Shown: positions 1 through 10,813, counted from the first letter of the stretch. The stretch is DNA of 64,000 nucleotides from Streptomyces toyocaensis (GCF_000725125.1 NZ_JFCB01000027.1:43923-107922), one strand, 5' to 3'. A program made the numbers and translations. Notes: a model not told the origin generated them from the letters alone.

Positions 1-535
1 GGTCCCGGCGCCGCTCCGGCCAGCCCGCCGGGACGACGAAGGTCTCGGCACCGGCGTCGACGAGACCGCGGAACAGTTCGGGGAAACGGAGGTCGTAACA
101 GGTGGCCACGCCGACCACGGTGTGCGGCAGGCGGACCGTCACCAGTGCGTCGCCGGCCCCCATCAGCACGGCCTCGCCCTTGTCGAAGCCGAAGCGGTGG
201 ATCTTCCGGTAGGCGGCGGCCAGATCGCCGGAGGGGGAGAAGACGAGCGAGGTGTTGTAGAGCGCTCCCTCGGGGTCGCGTTCGGGAATCGAGCCGGCGT
301 GCAGCCACACGCCCGCGTCGCTCGCGGCCTTGGCCATCGCCTCGAAGGTCGGCCCTTCGAGCGGCTCCGCCAGGCCGGCGAACTCCTCGTAGGCGAACGC
401 GCCCGTGGTCCAGAGCTCCGGCAGCACGACGAGATCGGCACCGGCCTGATCCCGCACCATCCCGGCGACCCTGCGCCGACGCGATTCGGCCGGTTCGTCC
501 TCGTTCACGGCGACTTGGAGCAAGGAAGCGCGCAC
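1..535 (-). CDS. carbon-nitrogen hydrolase (nitrilase superfamily), C-terminus cut by window edge
   Basis: Only the first 178 residues lie in the window. The start is the GTG at 535, giving VRASLLQVAVNEDEP. All three nitrilase-fold catalytic residues are visible: Glu40 in LPELW, Lys111 in YRKIHRFG and Cys146 in TCYDLRFPE. The family hydrolyses C-N bonds of amides or nitriles in the cytoplasm, often omega-amides of small acids, but the substrate cannot be read from this fragment. The gene is divergent from the maleylpyruvate isomerase-like gene, with a gap of about 180 bp. The family call is safe; the exact enzyme is unknown. Confidence 0.85.
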   Translation of the reverse strand, partial: MRASLLQVAVNEDEPAESRRRRVAGMVRDQAGADLVVLPELWTTGAFAYEEFAGLAEPLEGPTFEAMAKAASDAGVWLHAGSIPERDPEGALYNTSLVFSPSGDLAAAYRKIHRFGFDKGEAVLMGAGDALVTVRLPHTVVGVATCYDLRFPELFRGLVDAGAETFVVPAGWPERRRD

Positions 536-717
536 ACTACCACCGTCCTGGCATTCGACCCGCGCACACGGGCCTACGATCGTCACACGAAAGCACTGCC
601 GGGGTGCCTCGGAGCAGCGTAACTTAGCGACCCGAGACACCCGTGAAGCGCAGCCACCGCCCACTGGCACCGCCGCCACAACCTGCCCGTGTACCGACCG
701 CCGAGGGGTCCCGTTCC

Positions 718-1542
718 GTGAGCCTGCATCCCGCCCTCCAGCCCTACGCCGACGCCTGGACCCACTCCATCGAGGCGATATCCGAGCTGGTGCAGCCGCT
801 CCCGGAGGCCGACTGGAACCGGCGGACGCCGTGCCCGGGCTGGTCGGTCCGCGACATCGTCTCGCACGTCATCGGCCTGGACTCCGAGATGTACGGCGAC
901 CCGCGCCCCATCCACACCCTGCCGCGCGACCTGTTCCACGTCACCAACGACCACCAGCGGTACATGGAGATGCAGGTGGACGTGCGCCGCCACCACACGG
1001 CGCCCGAGATGACCTCCGAGCTGGAGCTCACGATCATCCGCCGGAACCGCCAGCTGCGGAACGAGTCGCGCGACCCCGGCACCAAGGTGCGCGGCCCGCT
1101 GGGTACGGAACTGACACTGGAGGAGTCCATGCGCCGGCACGCCTTCGACGTGTGGGCGCACGAGCAGGACCTGCGCGCGGCCCTCGGCCGGCCCGGCAAC
1201 CTGGACTCCCCCGGCGCGCACGTCGCCCGGGACGTACTGCTCGCCGAGCTGCCGCGCGTGGTGGCCGAGCGGGCGCAGGCGCCGCGCAGCTCGGCCGTCG
1301 TCATCGACGTCCACGGCCCGGTGGAGTTCCTGCGCACGATCCGCGTCGACATCCAGGGCCGCGGCACCCTGGAGACCGCGCCGGCCCTGGGCCCCGCGGC
1401 CGCCCTCGTCCTCGACTGGGAGACCTACGTCCGCCTGGCCTGCGGCCGCGTGACCCCGGGGGCGGTGGCGGACAGGGTGAAGACGGAGGGCGACCTGGAC
1501 CTCGCGGCGGCGATCCTCCGCCACTTCGCCGTGACGCCCTGA
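718..1542 (+). CDS. maleylpyruvate isomerase family mycothiol-dependent enzyme
   Basis: This is a 274-residue protein of the DinB/MDMPI fold (actinobacterial TIGR03083-type family). The N-terminal helical bundle has the signature TPCPGWSVRDIVSHVIGLDSE around residues 40-60. The family includes mycothiol-dependent maleylpyruvate isomerase and many thiol-transfer enzymes of unknown substrate. The frame is open from a GTG at 643, but the GTG at 718 follows a GAGGGG site at proper spacing and starts directly with the domain (MSLHPALQPYADAW), so I prefer it. The gene stands alone and converges on the MFS gene. The specific reaction is not deducible. Confidence 0.85.
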   Translation: MSLHPALQPYADAWTHSIEAISELVQPLPEADWNRRTPCPGWSVRDIVSHVIGLDSEMYGDPRPIHTLPRDLFHVTNDHQRYMEMQVDVRRHHTAPEMTSELELTIIRRNRQLRNESRDPGTKVRGPLGTELTLEESMRRHAFDVWAHEQDLRAALGRPGNLDSPGAHVARDVLLAELPRVVAERAQAPRSSAVVIDVHGPVEFLRTIRVDIQGRGTLETAPALGPAAALVLDWETYVRLACGRVTPGAVADRVKTEGDLDLAAAILRHFAVTP

Positions 1543-1653
1543 GCCGCGTGCCCGCGGGGCGGCGCCGGGCTTGGGAAGAGCGCGCCGGGGCTGCCGCTCG
1601 GGGGGAAGCGCCCCTGCGGACGCCGGCCCGCACCTCCCGCCCCGCGGCGGGCC

Positions 1654-2964
1654 CTACGCGGGCACGTGCACGGACGTCACCCGGCTCGCCACCAACCGCT
1701 CCCGCTCGGCCCGCGCCGCCCGCCCGCGCAACCGCAGGATCTGCGTGACACCCAGCGCCTGCACCACGAACACGGACGAGAACGCGACGCCGTAGTCGTC
1801 ACCGGTCGCGTCCAGCAGCACCCCGATCGCGAACAGCGTGGTCATGGAGGCGACGAACCCGCCCATGTTCGTGATCCCCGACGCCGTCCCCTGCCGCTCC
1901 GGCGGGTTCGCCGGCCGCGCGAAGTCGAACCCGAGCATCGAGGCGGGCCCGCAGGCCCCCAGCACCGCGCACAGCACCGCGAGCAGCCACATCGGTGCCG
2001 TGTCCGCCGGCCAGAGCAGCGTCGCCGCCCAGAGCAGCGCGGTGGCACCGACCGTGCCCAGTGCCAGCGGCAGCCGCGCCCCGTGGTGCCGGGCGACGAC
2101 CTGGCCGTAGACGAGCCCGACGGCCATGTTGGAGAGCACGACGAGCGTCAGCAGCTCACCGGCGGCCGCCCGGGACAGCCCCTGTGCCTCGACGAGGAAC
2201 GGCATGCCCCACAGCAGCAGGAAGACCATCGCCGGGAACTGCGTCGTGAAGTGCACCCACAGCCCGAGCCGCGTCCCCGGCTCCCGCCAGGACGCGGCGA
2301 TCTGCCGGCGTGCGTAGGCGGGGCCCCGGTGCGGGACCGGCTCCGGTGCGTGGCCCTCGGGGTGGTCCTCGAGGAAGAGCACCAGCAGCACGAACACCAC
2401 GGCCCCGGCGAGCGCGCTGCCCGCGAACGCGGCCGTCCACCCGATGCCGTGCAGCAGCCGGGACAGGACCAGCGTGGAGACGAGGTTGCCCGCCATGCCG
2501 ACCAGCCCGGCCATCTGCGCGACCATCGGCCCGCGCCGCGCCGGGAACCACCGGGTGCCCAGCCGCAGCACGCTGATGAACGTCATCGCGTCCCCGCAGC
2601 CGAGCAGCGCCCGCGAGGCGAGCGCCATGCCGTACGACGGGGAGAACGCGAAGCCGAGCTGCCCGGCCGTGAACAGCACGACGCCGATGCCCAGCACCCT
2701 CTTGGTGCCGAGCCGGTCGACCAGCAGCCCGACGGGTATCTGCATGCCCGCGTAGACCAGCAGCTGAAGGATGGAGAACGTGGACAGGGCGGAGGCGTTG
2801 ACACCGAACCGGTCGGCGGCGTCGAGGCCGGCCACACCCAGGGACGTGCGGAAGATGACGGCGACGAAGTAGACGGAGACGCCGATCCCCCAGACGGCGA
2901 GGGCACGCCGTCCGACGGGCGGCTCCGCGCACGGGACGCCGGAACCCTGCCGGGCGGTGCTCAT
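1654..2964 (-). CDS. MFS transporter
   Basis: A 436-residue major facilitator with about twelve hydrophobic segments. The first is near residues 22-45 and the last at about 390-410, ahead of a basic tail. The MFS loop motif appears as LVDRLGTKRVLG around residues 80-92. Its ATG overlaps the stop of the upstream GntR regulator by 4 bp (ATGA), so both should be on one transcript and the regulator probably controls the transporter. The cargo is not recognisable; anionic metabolites are common for this subfamily (inference). It converges on the isomerase-like gene with a gap of 111 bp and no strong terminator. Confidence 0.88.
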   Translation of the reverse strand: MSTARQGSGVPCAEPPVGRRALAVWGIGVSVYFVAVIFRTSLGVAGLDAADRFGVNASALSTFSILQLLVYAGMQIPVGLLVDRLGTKRVLGIGVVLFTAGQLGFAFSPSYGMALASRALLGCGDAMTFISVLRLGTRWFPARRGPMVAQMAGLVGMAGNLVSTLVLSRLLHGIGWTAAFAGSALAGAVVFVLLVLFLEDHPEGHAPEPVPHRGPAYARRQIAASWREPGTRLGLWVHFTTQFPAMVFLLLWGMPFLVEAQGLSRAAAGELLTLVVLSNMAVGLVYGQVVARHHGARLPLALGTVGATALLWAATLLWPADTAPMWLLAVLCAVLGACGPASMLGFDFARPANPPERQGTASGITNMGGFVASMTTLFAIGVLLDATGDDYGVAFSSVFVVQALGVTQILRLRGRAARAERERLVASRVTSVHVPA

Positions 2965-3614
2965 CGCACCTCACCCCTGGCCAGGTGGGAGAACCAGCCG
3001 ACATGCCGGTGGACCATCTCGACGGCCGCCTCGGCGTCCCCCGAGCGCAGGGCCCGGAGGATCTCCTCGTGCTCGGCGAGCGTCTTGGCGATGCGGTCGG
3101 GGTGGGAGTGCATCACCGCGACGCCCATGCGCAACTGGCGGTCGCGGAGCTGGTCGTAGAGGCGGGAGAGGATCTCGTTGCCGCCACTGCGGACGATCTC
3201 GGCGTGGAAGCACCGGTCGGTGACGGACGCGGCGGCGAAGTCACCGGCGGCGGCCTGCTCCTTCTGCCGGGCGAGCAGCTGCTCCAGACGCTCGATCAGA
3301 CCGGGCGGCGCGGGTACGGCCTTGCGCGCGGCGTGCTCCTCGACGAGCAGCCGGGTCTCCACCACGTCGGCGATCTCCTGCGCGGACACCGGCAGGACCA
3401 GGGCGCCCTTCTTCGGGTAGAGCTTGATCAGCCCCTCGGCCTCCAGGCGCAGCAGCGCCTCGCGCACGGGGGTCCGCGAGACACCCACGGCCTCGGCCAG
3501 CTCCCCCTCCGTGAGCAGCGTGCCGCCCTCGAAACGGCGTTCGAGTACGCCCTGTTTGACGTGGGTGTAGACGCGGTCGGCTGCGGGGGGTTGCCTCACG
3601 GCGGCCAGGCTCAT
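2961..3614 (-). CDS. GntR family transcriptional regulator, FadR/FCD subfamily
   Basis: A 217-residue regulator. The N-terminal winged helix-turn-helix (about residues 15-75) carries LTEGELAEAVGVSRTPVREALLRLEAEGL. The C-terminal all-helical FCD ligand domain (about 85-210) shows the family's conserved acidic and His residues (FHAEIVRSGGNEIL, HEEILRALRSGD, HRHVGWF). FCD regulators usually bind carboxylic acids and release DNA. It is translationally coupled to the downstream MFS gene, so a metabolite-induced uptake or efflux unit is likely. A candidate autoregulated promoter lies in the 197-bp gap shared with the divergent carboxypeptidase gene. The effector is unknown. Confidence 0.92.
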   Translation of the reverse strand: MSLAAVRQPPAADRVYTHVKQGVLERRFEGGTLLTEGELAEAVGVSRTPVREALLRLEAEGLIKLYPKKGALVLPVSAQEIADVVETRLLVEEHAARKAVPAPPGLIERLEQLLARQKEQAAAGDFAAASVTDRCFHAEIVRSGGNEILSRLYDQLRDRQLRMGVAVMHSHPDRIAKTLAEHEEILRALRSGDAEAAVEMVHRHVGWFSHLARGEVR

Positions 3615-3811
3615 GCCGACACGATAGATACAACGCGTATGCGTGGAACTTCATGTCCACGATGCGGACTCGGCCCGCCCCCAGGGGAGTCGTCCCGCGA
3701 CGAGCACAACCATCCGCCGCCGGCAGGAGTCGGACTTGTGCGGCCCCGTTGTCGGCCGCACCACAACTCTGCCGCACCACTGGGGCATTCAACTCAATCG
3801 GGGTACTTGAC

Positions 3812-4756
3812 TTGAAGATCGGCATTCGGGGCATCCGCCTCCGCAGAGCCGTCGGCGCCGCCGTGACCACCGGCGCCGTGCTCTCGACCGGAGCCCTCTA
3901 CGCAGCGCCCGCGCAGGCCGCTCCCGTGCAGGCCGCTCCCGTGCAGGCCGCGGCCGTGCAGGCCGCGGCCGCGCCCACGATCGTCGCCAAGGGCGGCTTC
4001 GTGATGAACAACGGGAACGGGAAGTCGCTGTACACGAAGGCGGCGGACACGCGTCGTTCGACGGGTTCCACCACGAAGATCATGACGGCCAAGGTCGTGC
4101 TGGCGCAGAAGAACCTGAACCTGGACGCCAAGGTCACGATCCAGATGGCGTACAGCGACTACATCGTCAGGAACAACGCCTCGTCGGCCCGGCTCATCGT
4201 CGGCGACAAGGTCACCGTGCGCCAGTTGCTGTACGGGCTGATGCTGCCGTCCGGCTGCGACGCGGCGTACGCGCTGGCCGACAAGTTCGGCACCGGCAAG
4301 TCGCGGTCCGAGCGGGTGAAGTCGTTCATCGGCAAGATGAACGCGGACGCGAAGAAACTGGGCCTGAAGAACACCCACTTCGACTCGTTCGACGGCATCG
4401 GCAGCGGCAAGAACTACTCCACGCCGCGCGATCTGACGAAGATCGCGAGCAGCGCGATGAAGAACTCGACGTTCCGCGCGATCGTGAAGACGAAGAAGTA
4501 CACGGCGAAGACGAGGACGAAGTCGGGCGGCACCCGCACGATGGCGCCGTGGACCAACACCAACACCCTGCTCAGCAGCTACAGCGGAACGATCGGCGTG
4601 AAGACGGGCTCCGGCCCGGAGGCCAAGTACTGCCTGGTCTTCGCCGCGACGCGGGGCGGCAAGACGGTCATCGGCACGGTGCTGGCGTCGTCCTCCGCCG
4701 CCCAGCGCGAGAAGGACGCCATGAAGCTCCTGGGCTACGGCTTCGGCAAGATCTGA
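3812..4756 (+). CDS. dacA: D-alanyl-D-alanine carboxypeptidase (S11 family), secreted
   Basis: A 314-residue penicillin-binding peptidase that trims the terminal D-Ala of peptidoglycan stems outside the membrane. The TTG at 3812 gives a clean signal peptide (MKIGIRGIRLRRAV, then a hydrophobic stretch ending near AAPAQA); an upstream GTG at 3653 would add an unlikely extension. The active-site motifs are SxxK in GSTTKIMTAK, SGC in LPSGCDAAYALAD (Cys replaces Asn of the usual SGN), and KTG in GVKTGSGPEAK. A short Ala/Val/Pro repeat follows the cleavage site. The length suits a single-domain enzyme without the E. coli C-terminal anchor. A strong terminator follows. Confidence 0.9.
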   Translation: MKIGIRGIRLRRAVGAAVTTGAVLSTGALYAAPAQAAPVQAAPVQAAAVQAAAAPTIVAKGGFVMNNGNGKSLYTKAADTRRSTGSTTKIMTAKVVLAQKNLNLDAKVTIQMAYSDYIVRNNASSARLIVGDKVTVRQLLYGLMLPSGCDAAYALADKFGTGKSRSERVKSFIGKMNADAKKLGLKNTHFDSFDGIGSGKNYSTPRDLTKIASSAMKNSTFRAIVKTKKYTAKTRTKSGGTRTMAPWTNTNTLLSSYSGTIGVKTGSGPEAKYCLVFAATRGGKTVIGTVLASSSAAQREKDAMKLLGYGFGKI

Positions 4757-4770
4757 CGCATGCGCACGGG

Positions 4771-4802
4771 AAAGGGGCCCACGGTCACCCGTGGGCCCCT
4801 TT
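4771..4802. terminator. bidirectional intrinsic terminator
   Basis: A perfect 14-bp stem (4771-4784 with 4789-4802) has a 4-nt loop and A/T ends on both sides. It lies between the carboxypeptidase gene and the convergent E2 gene and can serve both. Confidence 0.85.
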
Positions 4803-4810
4803 CGTCGCTG

Positions 4811-6211
4811 TCAGGCCCAGGTGATCAGCCGCTTCGGCTGCTCCAGGACCGCGGCCACGTCGGCCAGGACCTTCGAGCCCAGCTCGCCGTCGACCAGGCG
4901 GTGGTCGAAGGAGAGGGCCAGCGTGGTGACCTGACGGGGCTTGACCTTGCCCTTGTGGACCCACGGCTGGAGCTTGATCGCGCCGACCGCGAGGATCGCG
5001 GACTCGCCGGGGTTGAGGATCGGCGTGCCCGTGTCGACGCCGAAGACGCCGACGTTCGTGATCGTCACCGTGCCCGCCTGCATGGCGGACGGGGAGGTCT
5101 TGCCCTCGCGGGCCGTGGACACCAGTTCACCCAGGGACTCGGCCAGTTGCGGCAGCGTCTTGGCGTGGGCGTCCTTGATGTTCGGCACGATCAGACCGCG
5201 CGGCGTGGCCGCCGCGATGCCCAGGTTGACGTAGTGCTTGACCACGATCTCCTGGGCCGCCTCGTCCCACGACGCGTTGACCTCGGGGTTGCGCTTGATC
5301 GCGACCAGCAGGGCCTTGGCGATCAGCAGGAGGGGGTTCACGCGCAGACCCGCGAAATCCTTGTCCTGCTTGAGCTCCTCGATCAGCTTCATCGTGCGCG
5401 TCACGTCGACCGTCACGAACTCCGTGACGTGCGGCGCGGTGAACTTCGAGCCCACCATCGCCGCCGCCGTGGCCTTGCGGACCCCCTTGATCGGGACACG
5501 GGTCTCGCGTGCGGTGTCGTACGACACCGGGGCGGCCGGAGCGGGAGCCGCGGGGGCCGGCACGGCCCCCGGCTCCTGAGGAGCCGGCACCGCGGTCACC
5601 GCCGCGTGCACGTCCTCGCGGGTGATGATGCCGTCCGGACCGGTCGGGGTGACGGTCGCCAGGTCGACGCCCAGGTCCTTGGCCAGCTTGCGCACGGGCG
5701 GCTTGGCCAACGGACGGCACGCCCCGGCCACGGGGGCATGGCCGTTCAGCTCCGTCCGGACGGCATCCGCACCCTGCTGGGCGGAGGCGTCCGGCGCCGC
5801 CGTCCTGCGCGGGCGGCGGCGCGTCGAGGACGTCGCCACGCCGTAGCCGACCAGGACCGGCTGGCGGGCCACGGGCTCGGCCTTCGGCTCCTCGGCCGCC
5901 GGCTCCGGCACGGCGGCCGGGGCGGGTGCCTCCTCCACCGGCGCCGCGCCGCCCGAGACGTCCACCGCGATGATGGACGTGCCCACGTCGACCGTGGTGC
6001 CCTCGGGGAAGTGCAGCGCGCGGACCACGCCGTCGTAGGGGATGGGCAGCTCGACGGCCGCCTTCGCCGTCTCGACCTCGCAGACCACCTGGCCGTCGGT
6101 GACCGTGTCACCCGGCTGGACGTACCACTTGAGGATCTCGGCCTCGGTGAGGCCCTCGCCCACGTCCGGCATCTTGAACTCGCGTACGGACGCGTTCGTC
6201 ATCGTCGTCAC
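4811..6211 (-). CDS. bkdC1: branched-chain 2-oxo acid dehydrogenase E2 (dihydrolipoamide acyltransferase)
   Basis: A 466-residue E2 that moves the branched acyl group from lipoamide to CoA, supplying starter units for branched fatty acids. The lipoyl domain (residues 10-85) has its lysine in VETAKAAVELP. A Pro/Ala linker follows, then a peripheral-subunit-binding domain near 155-190 (VRKLAKDLGVDL) and a catalytic domain ending in the SFDHRLVDG motif. GTG at 6211 is preferred because GAGGAG lies six bases upstream; ATG at 6202 is possible. It is the last gene of the E1alpha-E1beta-E2 operon, 10 bp after E1beta. Branched-chain rather than pyruvate specificity rests on the operon type. Confidence 0.9.
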   Translation of the reverse strand: MTTMTNASVREFKMPDVGEGLTEAEILKWYVQPGDTVTDGQVVCEVETAKAAVELPIPYDGVVRALHFPEGTTVDVGTSIIAVDVSGGAAPVEEAPAPAAVPEPAAEEPKAEPVARQPVLVGYGVATSSTRRRPRRTAAPDASAQQGADAVRTELNGHAPVAGACRPLAKPPVRKLAKDLGVDLATVTPTGPDGIITREDVHAAVTAVPAPQEPGAVPAPAAPAPAAPVSYDTARETRVPIKGVRKATAAAMVGSKFTAPHVTEFVTVDVTRTMKLIEELKQDKDFAGLRVNPLLLIAKALLVAIKRNPEVNASWDEAAQEIVVKHYVNLGIAAATPRGLIVPNIKDAHAKTLPQLAESLGELVSTAREGKTSPSAMQAGTVTITNVGVFGVDTGTPILNPGESAILAVGAIKLQPWVHKGKVKPRQVTTLALSFDHRLVDGELGSKVLADVAAVLEQPKRLITWA

Positions 6212-6221
6212 GACCCTCTCC

Positions 6222-7199
6222 TCAGTACACCAGCGAGCGGTCGACGGCATCGAGCACCCGGTCCAGGTCCGGGAGGTAGGACTCCTCCAGACGGGCCGGC
6301 GGGTACGGGGCGTGGTAGCCGCCCACCCGCAGCACCGGGGCCTCCAGGTGGTAGAAGCAGCGCTCGGTGATCCGGGCGGCGATCTCCGCGCCGGAACCGA
6401 AGAACACCGGTGCCTCGTGGACCACGACGAGCCGGCGCGTCCTCTCCACCGACGCCTGGATGGAGTCGAAGTCGATCGGGGAGACCGAGCGCAGGTCCAG
6501 CACCTCGAGGGAACGGCCTTCCTCGGCGGCCGCGTCGGCGACCTCCTGGCAGAGCTTCACCATCGGGCCGTACGCCGCGAGGGTGAGGTCCGTGCCCTCG
6601 CGCACCACCCGCGCGGTGTGCAGCGGGCCGGGGATCGCCTCGGTGTCGACCTCACCCTTGTCCCAGTAGCGCCGCTTGGGCTCGAAGAAGATCACCGGGT
6701 CGTCGCTCTGGATGGCCTGCTGCATCATCCAGTACGCGTCGGACGCGTTCGACGGCGACACGATCTTCAGACCGGCCACGTGCGCGAACAGCGCCTCCGG
6801 CGATTCTGAGTGGTGCTCCACCGCGCCGATGCCGCCGCCGTACGGGATGCGCACGACGACCGGCAGCTTGACCTTGCCCAGCGAGCGGGCGTGCATCTTC
6901 GCGAGCTGCGTGACGATCTGGTCGTACGCCGGGAACACGAAGCCGTCGAACTGGATCTCCACCACGGGGCGGTAGCCGCGCAGGGCCAGGCCGATCGCGG
7001 TGCCGACGATGCCCGACTCGGCGAGCGGGGTGTCGATGACGCGGCTCTCGCCGAAGTCCTTCTGCAGACCGTCCGTCACCCGGAACACGCCGCCCAGCTT
7101 GCCGACGTCCTCGCCCATGACGAGGACCTTGGGGTCCGTGTCCAGCGCACGCCGCAGCGACTCGGTGATCGCCTTGGCCAGGGCCATCTTTTCCGCCAT
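6222..7199 (-). CDS. bkdB1: branched-chain 2-oxo acid dehydrogenase E1 beta subunit
   Basis: A 325-residue transketolase-like beta subunit. It starts at ATG 7199 (MAEKMALAKAITESLRRAL), one base after the E1alpha stop. The family signature GEDVGKLGGVFRVTDGL is near residue 25, PYGGGIGAVEHHSES near 130, and the C-terminal transketolase domain runs LVVVHEAPVFFGSGAEIAARI to the end. With E1alpha it decarboxylates 2-oxo acids from Val, Leu and Ile on thiamine diphosphate. It is close in sequence to the beta subunit of the second bkd operon at 20266-21270. Confidence 0.92.
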   Translation of the reverse strand: MAEKMALAKAITESLRRALDTDPKVLVMGEDVGKLGGVFRVTDGLQKDFGESRVIDTPLAESGIVGTAIGLALRGYRPVVEIQFDGFVFPAYDQIVTQLAKMHARSLGKVKLPVVVRIPYGGGIGAVEHHSESPEALFAHVAGLKIVSPSNASDAYWMMQQAIQSDDPVIFFEPKRRYWDKGEVDTEAIPGPLHTARVVREGTDLTLAAYGPMVKLCQEVADAAAEEGRSLEVLDLRSVSPIDFDSIQASVERTRRLVVVHEAPVFFGSGAEIAARITERCFYHLEAPVLRVGGYHAPYPPARLEESYLPDLDRVLDAVDRSLVY

Positions 7200-7200
7200 G

Positions 7201-8406
7201 TCACTTACCCCCGTCTTCGTCCGCGAACGACGCCTGGTAGGCGGCGAACTGCGCCCGCTCCTCGTCCACGAGCGCGTGGCCGTCCGCGTACACGTTCTCG
7301 AAGATGGCGAAGTGGTCCGGGTCCGGCATGGCGCGGACCGCTTCGCGCACTCGTTTGCCCAACGCCTCGCTCTCGGTCTCCAGTTCCGCGAAGAATCCCT
7401 CGTCCGCGTGGTTCGACACCTCGAGGTGGCGGCGAAGGCGCAGGATCGGGTCCTTCGCCTCCCAGGCGGCCCGCTCCTCGTCGTGACGGTAGCGGGTGGG
7501 GTCGTCGGAGGTGGTGTGCGCGCCCATGCGGTACGTGAACGCCTCGACCAGCGTCGGGCCCTCACCGGCGCGGGCCCGCTCCAGGGCCCACTTGGTGACG
7601 GCCAGATTCGCCAGCACGTCGTTGCCGTCCACGCGGACGCCCGGGAAGCCGAAGCCCTGCGCGCGCTGGTACAGCGGCACGCGGGACTGCTTCTCGGTCG
7701 GCTCGGAGATCGCCCACTGGTTGTTCTGGCAGAAGAACACCACGGGGGCGTTGTAGACCGCGGAGAAGGTGAAGGCCTCGGCCACGTCGCCCTGGCTGGA
7801 GGCGCCGTCGCCGAAGTAGGCGATGACGGCACTGTCCGCGCCGTCCTTGGTGACGCCCATCGCGTACCCGGTGGCGTGCAGGGCCTGGGAGCCGATGACG
7901 ATCGTGTACAGGTGGAAGTTGTTCCCGTTGGGGTCCCAGCCGCCGTTGTTCACACCGCGGAACATGCCGAGCAGGTTGGTCGGGTCCACCCCGCGGCACC
8001 ACGCGACACCGTGCTCGCGGTAGGTGGGGAAGACGTAGTCGTCGTCGCGCAGCGCCCGGCCGGAGCCGATCTGCGCCGCCTCCTGCCCGAGCAGCGAGGC
8101 CCACAGGCCCAGCTCGCCCTGGCGCTGCAGGGAGGTGGCCTCGGCGTCGAAGCGGCGGGTGAGCACCATGTCGCGGTACAGACCGCGCAGGTCGTCGGCG
8201 GTGATGTCGGCGACGTACTTGTCGAACTCGGCGTTCTTGACGCGCTTGCCCTCGGGCGTCAGCAGCTGCACGAGGGCGGGCTCGGCGCTCTTCCGGGCGC
8301 CGGTGGCCTTCTTGGTGGTGCTGGTGGTGCGCTTGGTGCCGGTGGTGCCGGCCTTGTTTCCGGCGCTGCGTCGCGGTGTGCGCGCGGCAGTGCTCTCCAC
8401 GGTCAC
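7201..8406 (-). CDS. bkdA1: branched-chain 2-oxo acid dehydrogenase E1 alpha subunit
   Basis: A 401-residue thiamine-diphosphate enzyme subunit and the first gene of the operon. The TPP/Mg motif runs GDGASSQGDVAEAFTFSA to QNNQWAIS. The GTG at 8406 follows GGAGGAG and gives MTVESTAARTP. The first 50 residues or so are a Lys/Thr/Ala/Arg-rich low-complexity tail absent from the paralogue at 21270-22409. A 423-bp leader upstream holds a candidate promoter and a small palindrome. The frame stays open to 8730, but the extra residues do not look like protein. Confidence 0.92.
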   Translation of the reverse strand: MTVESTAARTPRRSAGNKAGTTGTKRTTSTTKKATGARKSAEPALVQLLTPEGKRVKNAEFDKYVADITADDLRGLYRDMVLTRRFDAEATSLQRQGELGLWASLLGQEAAQIGSGRALRDDDYVFPTYREHGVAWCRGVDPTNLLGMFRGVNNGGWDPNGNNFHLYTIVIGSQALHATGYAMGVTKDGADSAVIAYFGDGASSQGDVAEAFTFSAVYNAPVVFFCQNNQWAISEPTEKQSRVPLYQRAQGFGFPGVRVDGNDVLANLAVTKWALERARAGEGPTLVEAFTYRMGAHTTSDDPTRYRHDEERAAWEAKDPILRLRRHLEVSNHADEGFFAELETESEALGKRVREAVRAMPDPDHFAIFENVYADGHALVDEERAQFAAYQASFADEDGGK

Positions 8407-8549
8407 GTGTGCTCCTCCGTCGGTCCGGCCCCCGGGGTTGCCGGTGGGCCAGTGCGGCTCACCTGTTTCTCGACCACCGGGCACGGGGTGGGTGCCACTC
8501 GACCGGGAACAGGCGTGACAGGTGCCCCGGCGAGCGCCCTGCACAAAGC

Positions 8550-8579
8550 ACGTTACCCAGTGCTCCACATTTCTGTGAA
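8550..8579 (-). promoter_or_regulatory. candidate promoter of bkd operon 1
   Basis: On the minus strand TTCACA (8574-8579) and TAACGT (8550-8555) are spaced by 18 bp, placing a start about 137 bp before the E1alpha codon. This was found by eye only. Confidence 0.35.
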
Positions 8580-8602
8580 ACCCCATCTGACCTGCGATTT
8601 TG

Positions 8603-8616
8603 CTTGGATTTCCAAG
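8603..8616. promoter_or_regulatory. palindrome upstream of bkd operon 1
   Basis: CTTGGATTTCCAAG has 6-bp arms around a two-base centre, just upstream of the candidate promoter in AT-rich DNA. It could be a Lrp/AsnC (BkdR) half-site pair; this is inference. Confidence 0.3.
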
Positions 8617-8829
8617 TAAATCGGGAAAGGCCCTCAAGGCGCGCTGGTCACAGCCTTGCAGGAGGCCGGAGCAACGGCACGTTATCCCGGCCGGGCCGGG
8701 CACGGGAAGGGCTGAAATGGAGGACGGCACGGCGTGCCGCGCGAGGCGGTCACGGTGTGTGCGGAGAGGCGTACGGACTGTTCGTTTCGGAGGTGCCGGG
8801 GGCGGTGAGGGTCGGAGCGGGCGAGCCGG

Positions 8830-10467
<1,638 letters not shown>

Positions 10468-10813
10468 CAGTCCTCGCCGTCGTTTCTGCCCGCGGTGCGC
10501 GCGGTGTTGTCACGGTCTCCGTCGGCCACGCTACAGCCTTTGCACAAGGCTCCGGTCCGAGACGGGCTGCCCAGGCCGGCACGAGACGGACCGGTCATGA
10601 AACCCGCACTCCGTACTGTCGTGCAAATTCCGTGTACCGGCAGTACGACCGCTGTAACGCTTCCGCGACGCTTCTTTCGCGTACGGTCACGGAACGGGCA
10701 CCGCGCTTGACGTGTCACCGGCCTGGGGCAGACTTGGCCGGGAATAGCACATTGGATCTACGACGACACGGTCACCGACGGCGGCGCCGGAGAGGCCACG
10801 GGGGACGCGGAAC
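10468..10813. promoter_or_regulatory. 346-bp divergent promoter region between two kinase genes
   Basis: No gene is seen. For the rightward kinase, TTGACG (10707-10712) and CAGACT (10729-10734) sit 16 bp apart, about 80 bp before its ATG. No operator was recognised. The promoter call is by eye and weak. Confidence 0.35.

Larger units (their letters stand above)
8407..8829. other. 423-bp gap: leader of bkd operon 1 and 3' flank of the kinase gene
   Basis: No gene is seen here. The stretch around 8540-8625 is markedly AT-richer than its surroundings and holds a candidate promoter and a palindrome for the bkd operon. The part at 8640-8829 shows nothing recognisable and no clear terminator for the kinase gene. 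Confidence 0.6.
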
